Source of the DNA: Chaenocephalus aceratus | Taxonomy: Eukaryota; Chordata; Actinopteri; Perciformes; Channichthyidae | Assembly (NCBI GenBank): GCA_023974075.1 | Contig: CM043792.1 | Span: 11,947,456-12,011,455 of the forward strand | Direction: 5' to 3' | DNA: 64,000 nt | Notes under the pieces: generated by a model | Told to the model about the DNA's origin: nothing | Database searches by the model: none | Seen by the model: only the letters and a program-made list of their open reading frames with translations | Position numbers and translations under genes: made by a program | Part shown: piece after piece, positions 9,866 to 20,331 of the stretch | Layout: each line of letters starts with the position of its first letter | How positions within the stretch are numbered: the first letter of the stretch is position 1

Positions 9866-10881
9866 ATGGAAACTTTTGATTTGGAGTCGTTTTTGGTCTG
9901 TCCTTCTCATGAGCAGTTAGTTCAGTGTCGTAGAGACGACTTATATGAGATAACGCAACATTTCGGTCTCACAGTGGCAAAACAACTATTAAAAAAAGAA
10001 TTGAAGGCTTTAGTAGTGGATGAGATGGTGCGAAGAGAGGTACTTGTACTGGCTGTACCAGCTGAGCTCCCAGTGTCCGATGTTCCCACTGAGGGCCTGT
10101 TACGTCTGAGGACTGAGGCGGAGTTTACCTTTACTGAAGGAAGGGGGTAGTGACAGCGAGGGGGGCAAGCTGTGTGGGGCACCACTCACGCCGCCTCGCA
10201 GATGTCCACCCTCACCTGTTGGTAGTACAGATTCCCGGGAGGGGGCTAAACTCAAGGTCCGTCTCGCCCGGCTCCAGTTGGAAGCCAAGGACAGGCAGCG
10301 TCAGTGGGAAAGCAAACGACAGGGAGAAAGCCAGGCAGTTTCAGTTGGACATAAGGAAATGGACAAAGAACTGAGAGGGCTGGAAATCGAAAAGGAAGTC
10401 CGGGTGCGTCAGCTGGAAGCTAGACTCCGAGCTGCGCGCATCCGGTGCTTTTGGCCGTGTCGGAGAAAGCTCTCCAGTTCCTTCCCATCCACCTCCTCCA
10501 CCTGCCTTTGATGTGAGTAGCAACATTTCGTTAGTGCCAACCTTCTGTGAGACTGAGGTGGATGCCTATTTTGGTGCCTTCGAGCGCATTGCTACAGCGT
10601 TGCGGTGGCCGGTTGAGGTTTGGGCTCTGATGGCAACGTGCAAATTATATGGAAAAGCTCAGGAAGCAGTTGCGGCTCTCACGTTAGAGGACGGCCTGCA
10701 GTACGACTTGGTGAAGGGGGCCATACTCAGAGCGTATGAGTTAGTTCCTGAAGCTTACCGGCAAAAGTTTAGACACCTTAGGAAGGGTCCTCACCAAACT
10801 CATGTGAGTTGGCCAGAGTAAAAGGGATGTGTTTTGCTAAGTGGATTGCCTCATGTAAAGCTACTGATTATTCCTCCTTGA
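9866..10881 (+). pseudogene. gag, N-terminal part, interrupted by a LINE
   Basis: An ATG at 9866 opens a reading frame beginning METFDLESFLVCPSHEQL, which matches the usual start of fish gypsy-type Gag proteins by character. It shifts frame or stops at about 10150. Coding resumes around 10505 with SNISLVPTFCETEVDAYFGA and ALMATCKLYGKAQEAVAAL, a capsid-like domain. It is cut at LKELI by the LINE inserted after 10893. Several frameshifts make it non-functional. Confidence 0.7.
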
Positions 10882-10893
10882 AGGAATTGATTA

Positions 10894-13800
10894 TCCATCC
10901 ATTCCATCCATCTTCTCCCGCTTATCCGTGGGTCGGGGTCGCGGGGTAGCAGTTCCAGCAGAGAGCCCCAAACTTTCTTTTCCCTGGCGACATCAACCAG
11001 CTCTGACTGGGGGATCCCAAGGCGCTCCCAGGCCAGCGAAGAGATATAATCCCCTCCACCTGGTCCTAGGTCTACCCCTTGGTCTCTTCCCAGCTGGACG
11101 TGCTGGAACACCTCCCTAGGGAGCGCCCAGGTGGCATCCTAACTAGGTGCCCGAACCACCTCAACTGGCTTCTTTCGACGCGAAGGAGGAGCGGCTCAAC
11201 TCCGAGTCCCTCCCTGATGACCGAACTTCTCACCTTATCTCTAAGGGAGACACCAGCCACCCGGCGGAGGAAACCCATCTCGGCCGCTTGTATCCGCGAT
11301 CTCGTTCTTTCGGTCATGACCATCCTTCATGACCATAGGTGAGGGTAGGAACGAAAATGGCCCGGTAGACAGAGAGCTTTGCCTTCTGGCTCAGCTCCCT
11401 TTTCGTCACAACGGTGCGGTTAAAGCGACTGCAGTACCGCTCCCGCTGCTCCGATTCTCCGGCCCATCTCACGCTCCATTGTTCCCTCACCTCGAGAACA
11501 AGACCCGAGATACTTGAACTCCTTCACTTGGGGTAAGGACTCATTCCCTACTTGGAGTGGACAGTCCATCGGTTTCCTGCTGAGAACCATGGCCTCAGAT
11601 TTGGAGGTGCTGATCCTCATCCAGCCGCTCACACTCGGTTGCGAACCGATCCAGTGAGTGCTGAAGGTCGCAGACCGATGAAGCCATCAGAACCACATCA
11701 TCTGCAAAAAGCAGTGGTGCAATCCTTAGTCCACCGAACCTGCAGACCCCCCCCCCCCACGACTACGCCTCGAAATCCGACCATGTATATTACAAACAGG
11801 ATTGGTGACAAAGCGCAGCCCTGGCGGAGGCCAACCCTCACCGGAAATGGGTCCCGACTTACTGCCGAGGACCCGGACACAGCTCTCGCTTTGGAGTACA
11901 GAGATTGGATGGCCCTGAGTAGAGACCCCCTCAACCCCATACTCCCGCAGCACCTCCCACAGTAACTCCCTGGGAACCCGGTCATACGCCTTCTCCAAGT
12001 CTACAAAACACATGTAGACCGGATAAGCGTACTCCCAGGCCCCCTCCAGGATCCTTGCGAGAGTAAAAAGCTGATCCGTCGTTCCACGACCAGGACGGAA
12101 TCCGCATTGTTCCTCCTCAATCTGAGTTCGACAATCGGCCTGACCCTCCTTTCAAGTACCTTGGAGTAAACTTTCCCGGGGAGGCTGAGTAGTGTGATGC
12201 CTCTGTAATTGGCACACACCCTCTGATCCCCCTTTTTGAACAGGGGAACCACCACCCCGGTTCTGCCACATCCTTCGGTACTGTTTCCGACTTCCACGCA
12301 ACGTTGATGAGACGTGTCAACCATGACAGTCCCTCAACACCCAGAGCCTTCAGCATTTCCGGGCGGATCTCATCCACCCCCGGGGCTTTGCCACTGTGAG
12401 TTGTTTAACGACCTCAGTGACCTCCCACCGGGAGATTGGTGTTGATCCCCCGTCATACTCCAGCTCTGCCTCTAACATAGAGGGCGGAGTGTCGGGTTCA
12501 GGAGTTCCTCAAAGTGTTCCTTCCAACGCCCCAACACTCCATCAGTTGAGGTCAACAACGTCCCATCCTTACTGTACACAGCTTGGATGGTTCCCTGCTT
12601 CCCCCTCCTGAGGTGTCGGACAGTTTTCCAGAACAACTTTGGTGCCGCCCCGAAAGTCCTTCTCCATGTCTTCTCCAAACTTCTCCCACACCCGCTGCTT
12701 TGCCTCGGCCACGGATGAGGCTGCTGCCCTTCGGGCCTGTCGGTACCTTGCAACTGCCTCGGGAGTCCCCCGGGATAACAAATCCCTGAAGGCCTCCTTC
12801 TTCAGTCGGACGGCTTCCCTGACCACCGGTGTCCACCAGGAGGTTCGAGTGTTACCGCCCCTTGAGGCACCTAGGACCTTGAGACCACAGCTCCCCACCG
12901 CGGCTTCGGCAATAGAGGCTTTGAACACCGACCACTCTGGTTCAATGTCCCCAACCTCCACAGGAATGCCCGAAAAGCTCCGCCGGAGGTGTGAGTTGAA
13001 GGCCTCCTGAACTTGGGCCTCCTCCAGACGTTCCCAGTTCACCCGAACTACACGTTTGGGCTTACCAGGTCTATCCAGAGGCTTCCCCCGCCACTCGACC
13101 CAACTCACCACCAGATGGTGATCAGTTGGACAACTCCGCCCCTCTCTTTACCCGAGTGTCCAAAACATACGGCCTCAGGTCCGATGATACGATAACGAAA
13201 TCGATCATGGACCTTCTGCCTAGGGTGCTCTGGTACCACGTACACTTATGAGCATCCTTATGTTCGAACATGGTGTTTGTTATGGCCAATCCATGACTAG
13301 CACAGAAGTCCAGTAACAAACCACCACTCCGGTTCAGATCAGGGGGGCCGTTTCCTCCAATCACGCCCTCCAAGTGTCTCCATCATTGCCCACATGTGCG
13401 TTGAAGTCTCCCAGCAAGACTAAGGAGTCCCCTTCAGGAGCCCATACAGGACTCTTTCCAGGGTCTCCAAGAAGGCCGAATACCTCTGAACTGCTGTTGG
13501 GTGCATAAGCACACACAACAGTCAGAGTTTTCCCCCCCCATAACCCGCAGGCGTAGGGAGGCGACCCTTCTCGTCCACTGGGGTAAACTCCCACAACGAA
13601 GCACCTAACCGGGGACTTGTGAGTATCCCCACACCCGCCCGGCGCCTCACACCTTGAGCAACTCCGGAGAAGAATAGAGTCCAACCCCTATCCAGAAGTA
13701 AGGTTCCAGAGCCGACGCTGTGCGTAGAGGTGAGCCCAACCAGATCCCAACTGGTACCGCTCCACCTCCCGCACAAGCTCCGGCTCCTTCCCCCCAGAGA

Positions 13801-14262
13801 GGTGACGTTCCACGTCCCAAAGCCAGCTTCTGCCGCCCGGGTCTGGTCCGTCGAGACCCTCCGCTTCACTGCCACCCTTCTGGCAGCGCACCCGACCCCA
13901 TCGATGTTTCCCGTAGGTGGTGGGCCCGCGGGACGGAGAAGCGGAGGTGTTGCCCACGTTGCCTTTTCGGGCTGGGCCCGGCCGGGCTCCGTGGCAAGCC
14001 CGGCCACCAAGACGCTCGCCGACGAGTCCTCCTTCTGGGCCTGGCTCCAGAAGGGGACCCCCGGGCTTCCTCCGGGCCGGGTATCCTCACTTCTTGTGTC
14101 GTCTTTCATGAGGTCTTTTGAACCAATCTTAGTCTGGCCCCTTGCCTGAGACCAATTTGCCATGGGAGACCTACCAGGAACACAAGTTCCAGACAACACA
14201 GCCCCCAGGTTCATCAGGGCACACAAACCTCTCTACCACGGTAAGGTGCTGGTTCTTCAGAG
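10894..14262 (-). mobile_element. RTE-like non-LTR retrotransposon (LINE), near full length, decayed
   Basis: Read on the minus strand, it starts near 14262 and ends at 10894 in a GATGGATGGAATGGATGGA-type tail. In order it encodes an AP-endonuclease domain ([53 protein letters not shown]) and a reverse transcriptase (ANYRGITLLSLPGKVYSKVL; MCFVDLEKAYDRVPRELLW; LRQGCALSPILF). The 12-bp target duplication AGGAATTGATTA is exact (10882-10893 and 14263-14274). The length, about 3.37 kb, and the short-tandem 3' tail fit the RTE/Rex3 group; clade assignment is by motif style only. The ORF is split over all three frames, so it is inactive. It interrupts the gag of the LTR element. Confidence 0.88.
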
Positions 14263-15055
14263 AGGAATTGATTATGTTGGAGGAATTTAAGAAATGTTTG
14301 CCTGAGCACATTGTTATGGACGTGAATGAGCAAAAAGTAAATTCCCTCTCTGCTGCGGCTGTGTTGGCCGATGAGTATGTGCTGATGCATAAATCTGTTG
14401 TTTTCCCCGGTCTCTACTGAGAGATCGCGCCGTGTAACAGCCGCACCCTATACTGAGCCGTGGAATGGGTTTAACATAAAAAGAAAGGAGAGAGAGAGTG
14501 CTATTACTGTCACCAATCTGGACATGTCATCGCCAACTGCGCAGCTCTGAAGCGTAAAGAGCAGCGGCAGAATATGTCCCCGCCAAACGGTATGGCCTGA
14601 TCACCCATAGCCGTGCACAGGCGAGTAAAAGTGTTCCTGATGTCTCATTATCTGAGCCTGTGATTGTGCTTTCAGATGAAGCTGTGTCCGGGGAGAAGCC
14701 AGAAATTGTGGCTCCCCCTCCTCCTCGTGAGGATGTCGTGAGGACCGGCGCAACACGCCGGCTCAGACAACCTCTAGACTTCTCGACACTCCCGGTAACC
14801 CGAGAGCGTCAGCTAGCTTATCGAATCTTGGTGTTGGTGTTAGCTCTACAACATTTTAAGATTCATGTTGGACCCAGTCTTTGGCCAATTGTGATGTTTG
14901 CCTGTTATGACCCCTTTATATTCTGCCCCAGCGTGTCCAAGCACGATCAGCGTCTCCTGCAATGGGCTCTGATTGTGCGGGACTACCACAGTAGACACCC
15001 GTCATTAAAGGGTTCAGAGAATGTGTTGGCCGATGCTTGTCCAGGTTGAGTTTGA
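14263..15055 (+). pseudogene. gag remainder, CCHC knuckle and RNase H tail of the LTR element
   Basis: The frame continues from the LINE duplication: LEEFKKCLPEHIVMDVNEQ and LSAAAVLADEYVLMHK complete a Gag capsid-like domain. At 14498-14542 the code gives CYYCHQSGHVIANC, a CX2CX4HX4C zinc knuckle. After about 14780 the frame reads QRLLQWALIVRDYHSRHPSLKGSENVLADA, shortened here to its key blocks QRLLQW and KGSENVLADA. This is the end of a Ty3/gypsy RNase H domain. About 3 kb of pol between knuckle and RNase H, and the integrase after it, are absent. Confidence 0.75.
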
Positions 15056-15133
15056 GATGTTAGTGTGTGTTATTAGGAGTTCGTTAGTGTGTTAGGTTCA
15101 CAAAACTGTGGGTTTGTGTTTTAAGGGGGGGGG

Positions 15134-15820
15134 TGTTACGGATGCTGTTTGTCTGCTCCTTAATCTGTCTGGGATTGTTTCAGCTGTGTGTGTGTTCATG
15201 CAAATGAGCTGTGTGGTTGCTCCAACATCCTTGGCTGCCCATCTCCTGGTTCGCCTCTGAAGATGGGGATGGATTGACGTCGTCCAATCGCAGCGCACAT
15301 CCGGTGCACACCTGCTGGGGAGGAGTACAAAGGCTGCGGACAATCCTCACTCTGGAGGCTCTGAAATGTGGACATACGCCTCTCGCTATTATAGAATTCT
15401 GTTAACTGTGGTTAAACTTGTGAGTAGTAGTGTCTAGAGTAGCTTAGTTAGAGTGTAGAGTAGTTTAGTTAGGGTTTAGAGTAGATTAGGATTTTGTGAC
15501 TGGTGCCTTTAGGTTAGCTGTGTGTTTTGTGTATACTCCCTTTGTTAGTTGTACCACTCTTGAAGTGAGGTTTTGTTTTGTTCTCTATCTTAGTATATCA
15601 GTATGTATTTTCCCTGTATGCATTTAGACTCCTTTTGAGTCCTCCCTTAGTTTGGTCATCTGTCAACCTGTGCCCTTTTGGCCCTTTTGTTTGTTTCAGG
15701 CTGCCTGCCTGCCATTTTGTTACACCTAGCTTATAATAAAAACCACTTATCATTATACCAATACTAATCTGGTCGTGTCGTTTCCTGTTTGTATCCCTAT
15801 AGCCAAGTGGGAACGTAACA
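15134..15820 (+). repeat. 3' LTR
   Basis: 687 bp, preceded by a G-run polypurine tract at 15125-15133 and followed by the target duplication GTGTA. About 98% identical by eye to the 5' LTR. Confidence 0.92.
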
Positions 15821-15840
15821 GTGTACCTCCACCATTAAAT

Positions 15841-16641
15841 TCTCATATTCTGCACATTTCTTATACTATCTACATACATCTTATAAGAGTATAATACATG
15901 TGTATAATATCAGTTAAAATAAGTGCTTCAACATAGTTAACATTGCTGGAGGTATGCACAAATATTGATCGATGTCTTGTAATGCACTATTGAGGAACCT
16001 GCGACCCAAGTTTTTCATTCATTGCATAACTACACCATAGTTGTGTAGGCCTATATGATGTGTCAATAAACCTTAGAAAATCTTGAAATCTTGAAAGGGA
16101 TGTGCAAAATAGTCATTATATACAGTCTTTACTTAACTATTAGTAGAGAATAACGAGTAATGAACATACTTATAGGGATTCTATTAATATCTAATAATAA
16201 AAATAATGAAATTCAATAACATGCTTTAACCACTAGGTGTCCCTTTATATCAGCTGTGCACCTTTATGGTGTAAATACAGCCTATCTACCAATTGGATCA
16301 AATATAAAAGTCCGCCCGAATTAGTGTTGATAGATGTTGTTTAATGGCTGATATATTTATGATCCACGTCACGTTTTCAGTTCCTCATGTTTGTCTAGAA
16401 GTCTTCTCATCAGGGCTCTATAAATACAGAACTACGGCAGATATGTAATATTTAATGCAGCCGAACCGTGTATTACAATGCCGTTATGTGATGACTTTCA
16501 AAGAGAAAAGCAAGCACACTCGGAATAAAGTATTATTTATTTAAAAAAATGTTTTCGGTCTTTTTCCGGTATTTGTTAATGACGATGTGCTCTGAGATGT
16601 GAGACTGGAATTGCACAGGGGAAATAACGTAGGCTATCTTT
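15841..16641. other. Loop and extra sequence of the inverted-repeat element
   Basis: 15841-15949 would be the loop between the two arms. 15950-16030 pairs with 9010-9076. 16031-16641 (about 610 bp, AT-rich, no gene recognised) interrupts the right arm. A stretch near 16608-16640 (GCACAGGGGAAATAACGTA) is the reverse complement of 8123-8147. Confidence 0.45.
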
Positions 16642-17365
16642 AGATCTTTAGGTATTGAACAATCAATAAATAAAGAACACAGAATTGTTGAATATAAAAC
16701 ACAGAATTTGTGTGATTATACTAAATGATTTACAAATAAACACTACTGCATATTTAACTGTTACACATGCTTGATGTAACACAAATGTTCCAACTTGGGA
16801 TCAATAAAGTATATCTTATCTTAAGCTGATCCATGGCTACTGCCATATTTGCTAAATGTGCCTCTGAACCTTGACAAGGGCATGTTTCAGGCTTATCAAT
16901 TAATGTAATGTAATGTTATCAATTAACTACAGGGGTCACAAACATATGACCAGCTGTTAAATAAAGCTCTTCTGACCTTAGCTGGCATGTGTGTATATAT
17001 ATTAATGCTGGGCACAAGCAATTTTCACCCATTTATTAATTATATGTTTTAAATGTGAGTGTTTCGGAGCACACTCTACAATCACAGAGCTTGAGGACTA
17101 TCACGGGGTTTGTCAAACAGAGCACATGGTGTAGTCCAAACGATAGCTGGGGATTCTGGGTAGTGTAGTGTCTTCTGCCATCCTTTACTCCGAAAAAATA
17201 TTTGTTTCTACGAATCGAAGGCGAAAAATACAAAAGCATTGCACACAATTTAAACCAATCAATGTTGTGTAATTAACAAGGATAATCTGGTGTTTTTAGT
17301 CGATGATTAGTGCAGATATCACTGTAAAATCAATCGACAGTAAGGGGAATACTTACTTCCGGGTG
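16642..17365. repeat. Right arm of the long inverted repeat
   Basis: It starts GTATTGAACAATCAATAAAT, the reverse complement of the end of the left-arm block at 8984-9003. It continues through the complement of AGATAAGATATACTTTATTG and ends in ACTTACTTCCGGGTGTA, the complement of ACACCCGGAAGTAAGT at 8258-8273. Identity by eye is high but not perfect. Confidence 0.7.
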
Positions 17366-17467
17366 TACAATTCTCCGTTATCCAATGAGAATGGACGCTC
17401 ACATTGCCTTTAAGGGCAGTCGACACAAACGAATGCCGTGCTTCCATGAGCGTCCATAGAAGCATAT

Positions 17468-17590
17468 GGACATCCCGGAAAGCTGAAAATGGACGCTAAG
17501 GGCACCCCCCTTGTGTTGAAAATGGACGCTAAGGCCCCCCCCCTTGCGTTGAAAATGGACGCTAAGGCCCCCCCCCCTTGCGTTGGAAAA
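17468..17590. repeat. Minisatellite, three units of about 38 bp
   Basis: GAAAATGGACGCTAAGG followed by a run of six to eleven C and then CTTGYGTT is repeated three times, with a GGACGCT half unit upstream (about 17391). Unit length varies only through the C-run. Apparent reading frames with GGGALxSxFxARG repeats come from this array and are not genes. From 17591 to about 18120 nothing else is recognisable, apart from a 12-C run at about 17673. Confidence 0.8.
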
Positions 17591-18329
17591 AGCCGACACA
17601 GGGGACTTGACATAACGTTAACATAGGCTGACCTGGGAGTGAGGATGTGTCGAACCAGTCTATGGTCTCAACCCCCCCCCCCCGCAGCAACCCTATATCC
17701 ACCAGTTAAAGGAAATACAACTAATGTGTGTTATATTAGCTGTACAATTGACCACATGGTGTTCTTAGCTTCCATACCTCCTGTGTTTTACGAGCGACTT
17801 ATCAAGTCTTGGCAAACGGCATAAAACACGATTAAACGTGATAGTATATAAAACCATGCTCGTATCTACAACCTATAGAAATGTCAGTTTAGACGTAATT
17901 CTGTCCTTCTGCTTACCGCATAATTTATGAGAAAACATTTCATAACATTAACACAACATTTCGAGGTGGTTTTAAATAACATATCCGTACTTATTTATTT
18001 CTCCAAGTTATGTTTTTATGTGCACTGAGGATTCTCAAACAGGCGTTCGTTAAATCATTTTAAGATTGGCTTTAATCAATGTTTGAAAAAGAATTCTTCA
18101 TATATGATAAATGAGAGGTAACATTTTATTTATGGTATTATTTCCACATATTTCTCTCCATTCTTCCTTCTGCCAACGCGGTGTCGCAGTTTCTCGTCCA
18201 TCCCGTTTTTGTGCTTAGTGCGTACGCATGGGTTAAAGTTTGCGTGGAGGACCGCACATTTCCCGTCAAGTTAGAAAACATGGCGTACGCCATTTTTTTT
18301 AGCGTATATCCCTTTATAAATGAGGCCCC

Positions 18330-18351
18330 TGATCTTCATCTAAATCACAAC
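18330..18351 (+). mobile_element. Tc1 fragment between two insertions
   Basis: TGATCTTCATCTAAATCACAAC continues the Tc1 left end that stops at 4715. Its last 8 bases (ATCACAAC) are one copy of the duplication made by the next insertion. Confidence 0.8.
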
Positions 18352-19414
18352 CAGTGGCGACTGGTCATTAGGGGCCACTAAAACCCAAGCCACAGCTTTG
18401 CTATCATTGCAGAAAAATGCAAAAAAAATAAATATATATATATATATAAAATATTTTAAGATCATGTTTAATCATCTGATTCGTCTGTACATTGCTGTTT
18501 TAGTCTGTGTTCTTCTAATTAGTGTCTACAGTGTGTGCCTATTGAGCTGTTTAGAGCCATGTGGGACAACACCAGATCCTGCCCCTCCCTCTCCCTGTTT
18601 AAGTCAATGGTGACTGTAAAAACTACACTGCGCATGCAAAAAAATAATGACCATAGGGGCATAGTGCTGCCATCCCCACCATACGTCATCTCACATAATT
18701 CAGAGCTGATTGGCTGTAACTTAAGTACGTGTGCCGCGAAAAGTGTGGTGTGTGAAGAGGAGACGAGAGCTGCAGTGAAGCGTCCTAAAACCCGGAAGTA
18801 AACTGCGCATGGCTTCCCTCGACAAAAAAGCAATGAGATTTCTCCATAGGATTTTAGAAAATAGCTCAAAATAAGATCTGTGGGAAACAAACCTGTTAGA
18901 TAAATGCAAGTTTTGTTCAGCCGGATAATATCCACATGTCTACCCTACTTTTATAATTTTCGAATCAAAAATCTATTGATTAGATTAGATTTATGATAGA
19001 CTTTTGAAACTACAAGAAGATAAGGAGGACTTTTTACAAAAAATAATAGAGATTTTTGTCCAGAGAGATAGGCAAATGGACTTAATCTTCAAGTCAAGGT
19101 AAGACTGCAATTTTATTGAAAATGGGATCTTACTAAGAGAGAACAATTCAATATTTAAATGATAAAATTACATGTTTTGGGTATCGTTCTGTTGAAACTG
19201 TCTGTTTAAAATTAATTGAAGCATCAGACGAAAAAAGCTTTTGAAAATAATATTATATTTTGATTTAGGTCAAAATATAATATTTGTAAACCTGAAGAGT
19301 CAGAGCCAGTGCCTCACCAGCCATGAACCTCACTGCACGTCACTGCAGAAGCTTATATACGTACATCTACGTTTTTTGTGCCCCACCACTTTTGTACATA
19401 TAAAAATGCCACTG
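18352..19414. mobile_element. hAT-type MITE (CAGTGGC ends) inside Tc1
   Basis: The left end is CAGTGGCGACTGGTCATTAG and the right end reads AAAAATGCCACTG. The flanks ATCACAAC (18344-18351) and GTCACAAC (19415-19422) match at 7 of 8 bases, and the Tc1 sequence resumes exactly after them with AATAGACAAACACAGTC. The interior is AT-rich with a (TA)n run and no readable transposase. Confidence 0.82.
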
Positions 19415-19422
19415 GTCACAAC

Positions 19423-20252
19423 AATAGACAAACACAGTCTGCTTAAACTAATACCACACAAACAATTATATGTTTTCATGTTTTTATTGAACACACCATG
19501 TAAACATTCACAGTGCAGGGTGGAAAAATGTGAACCCCTAGCCTAGGCTAAAGACTTCTTCAAGAGCTAATTGGAGTCAGGAGTCAGCCAACCTGGAGTC
19601 TAATCAATGAGACGAGATTGGAGGTGTTGGTTAAAGCTGCCCTGTCCTATAAAAAATACACACCAGTTTTGAATTTGCTATTCTTAAGAAGCATTGCCAG
19701 ATGTGAACCATGCCTCGCACAAAAGAGCTCTCAGAAGACCTACGATTAAGAATGGTTGACTTGCATAAAGCTGGAAAGGGTTACAAAAGTATCTCTGAAA
19801 GCCTTGATGTTCATCAGTTTCTAAGACAAATTGTCTATAAATGGAGAAAGTTCAGCACTGTTGCTACTCTCCCTAGGAGTGGCCGTCCTGTAAAGATGAC
19901 TGCAAGAGCACAGCGCAGAATGCTCAATGAGGTGAAGAAGAATCCTAGAGTGTCAGCGAGAGACTTAAAGAAATCTCTGGCACATGCTAACATCTCTGTT
20001 GACGAATCTACGATACGTAAAACACTGAACAAGAATGGAGTTCATGGGAGGACACCACGGAGGAAGCCACTGCTGTCCAGAAAAAACATTGCTGCACGTT
20101 TGAAGTTTGCAAAAGAGCACCTGGATGTTCCACAGCACTACTGGCAAAATATTCTGTGGACAGATGAAACCAAAGTTGAGTTGTTTGGAAGGAACACACA
20201 ACGCTATGTGTGGAGAATCCAAAGGGTTCACTTCACATACTTTTTCTTGCAA
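19423..20252 (+). mobile_element. Tc1-mariner element, main right part
   Basis: It resumes after the MITE, carries the transposase start at 19710 and ends in AAAGGGTTCACTTCACATAC plus TTTTTCTTGCAA, the inverted complement of the left end at 4641. The final CTG-TA is missing. The CTTCACAT insertion in the terminal repeat shows decay. Confidence 0.88.
19710..20220 (+). pseudogene. Tc1 transposase, C-terminal half deleted
   Basis: The frame begins [20 protein letters not shown], a paired-type helix-turn-helix DNA-binding region. [17 protein letters not shown] holds the GRPR-like linker. The second HTH follows, then the first catalytic aspartate in ILWTDETKVELFG. Right after YVWR the sequence joins the right terminal repeat, so the DDE residues D2 and E (and the DNDPKH block of intact members) are gone. 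The usual protein is about 340 residues; about 168 remain. It cannot catalyse transposition. Confidence 0.88.
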
Positions 20253-20331
20253 AAGAAATCAAAAAACCTCAACAGCAGTAAAATGCAACGTATTCAATTC
20301 TGTTGATGCCGCAAAGGTACTCTTTGCAGGG

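Larger units (their letters stand above)
9077..15820 (+). mobile_element. LTR retrotransposon (Ty3/gypsy-like), pol mostly deleted
   Basis: Two 687-bp LTRs (9077-9763 and 15134-15820) start TGTTACG and end CGTAACA, flanked by the exact 5-bp duplication GTGTA (9072-9076 and 15821-15825). The first LTR is followed by a GGGGATCATCCGGGATC leader and the second is preceded by the polypurine tract TTAAGGGGGGGGG. The interior holds gag pieces, a CCHC knuckle and the last part of an RNase H-like domain. Protease, reverse transcriptase and integrase are missing. I count about ten substitutions and four 1-nt indels between the LTRs, so the insertion is young. Movement would have needed a helper element. 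Confidence 0.9.
4716..18329. mobile_element. 13.6-kb insertion with GGGGCCTCAT ends inside Tc1
   Basis: The left end GGGGCCTCATCTATAA and the right end (reverse complement GGGGCCTCATTTATAA) match at 15 of 16 bases. Tc1 sequence continues on either side with at most a 1-2 bp duplication, so everything between is secondary to the Tc1 copy. Both subtermini are rich in GCGTACG-like words (GCGTACGTCAC at left, GTGCGTACGCATGG at right). I cannot assign the superfamily; PIF/Harbinger or IS4EU-type elements are possible. No intact transposase is visible. Much of its length is later insertions, listed separately. Confidence 0.6.

Noticed and set aside
13720..14149. Plus-strand frames of 130-139 codons
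   Set aside because: Shadows of the minus-strand LINE ORF in GC-rich sequence.
17468..17590. CRISPR-like array
   Set aside because: Eukaryotic context; units are contiguous with no unique spacers. The array at 268-405 fails for the same reason.
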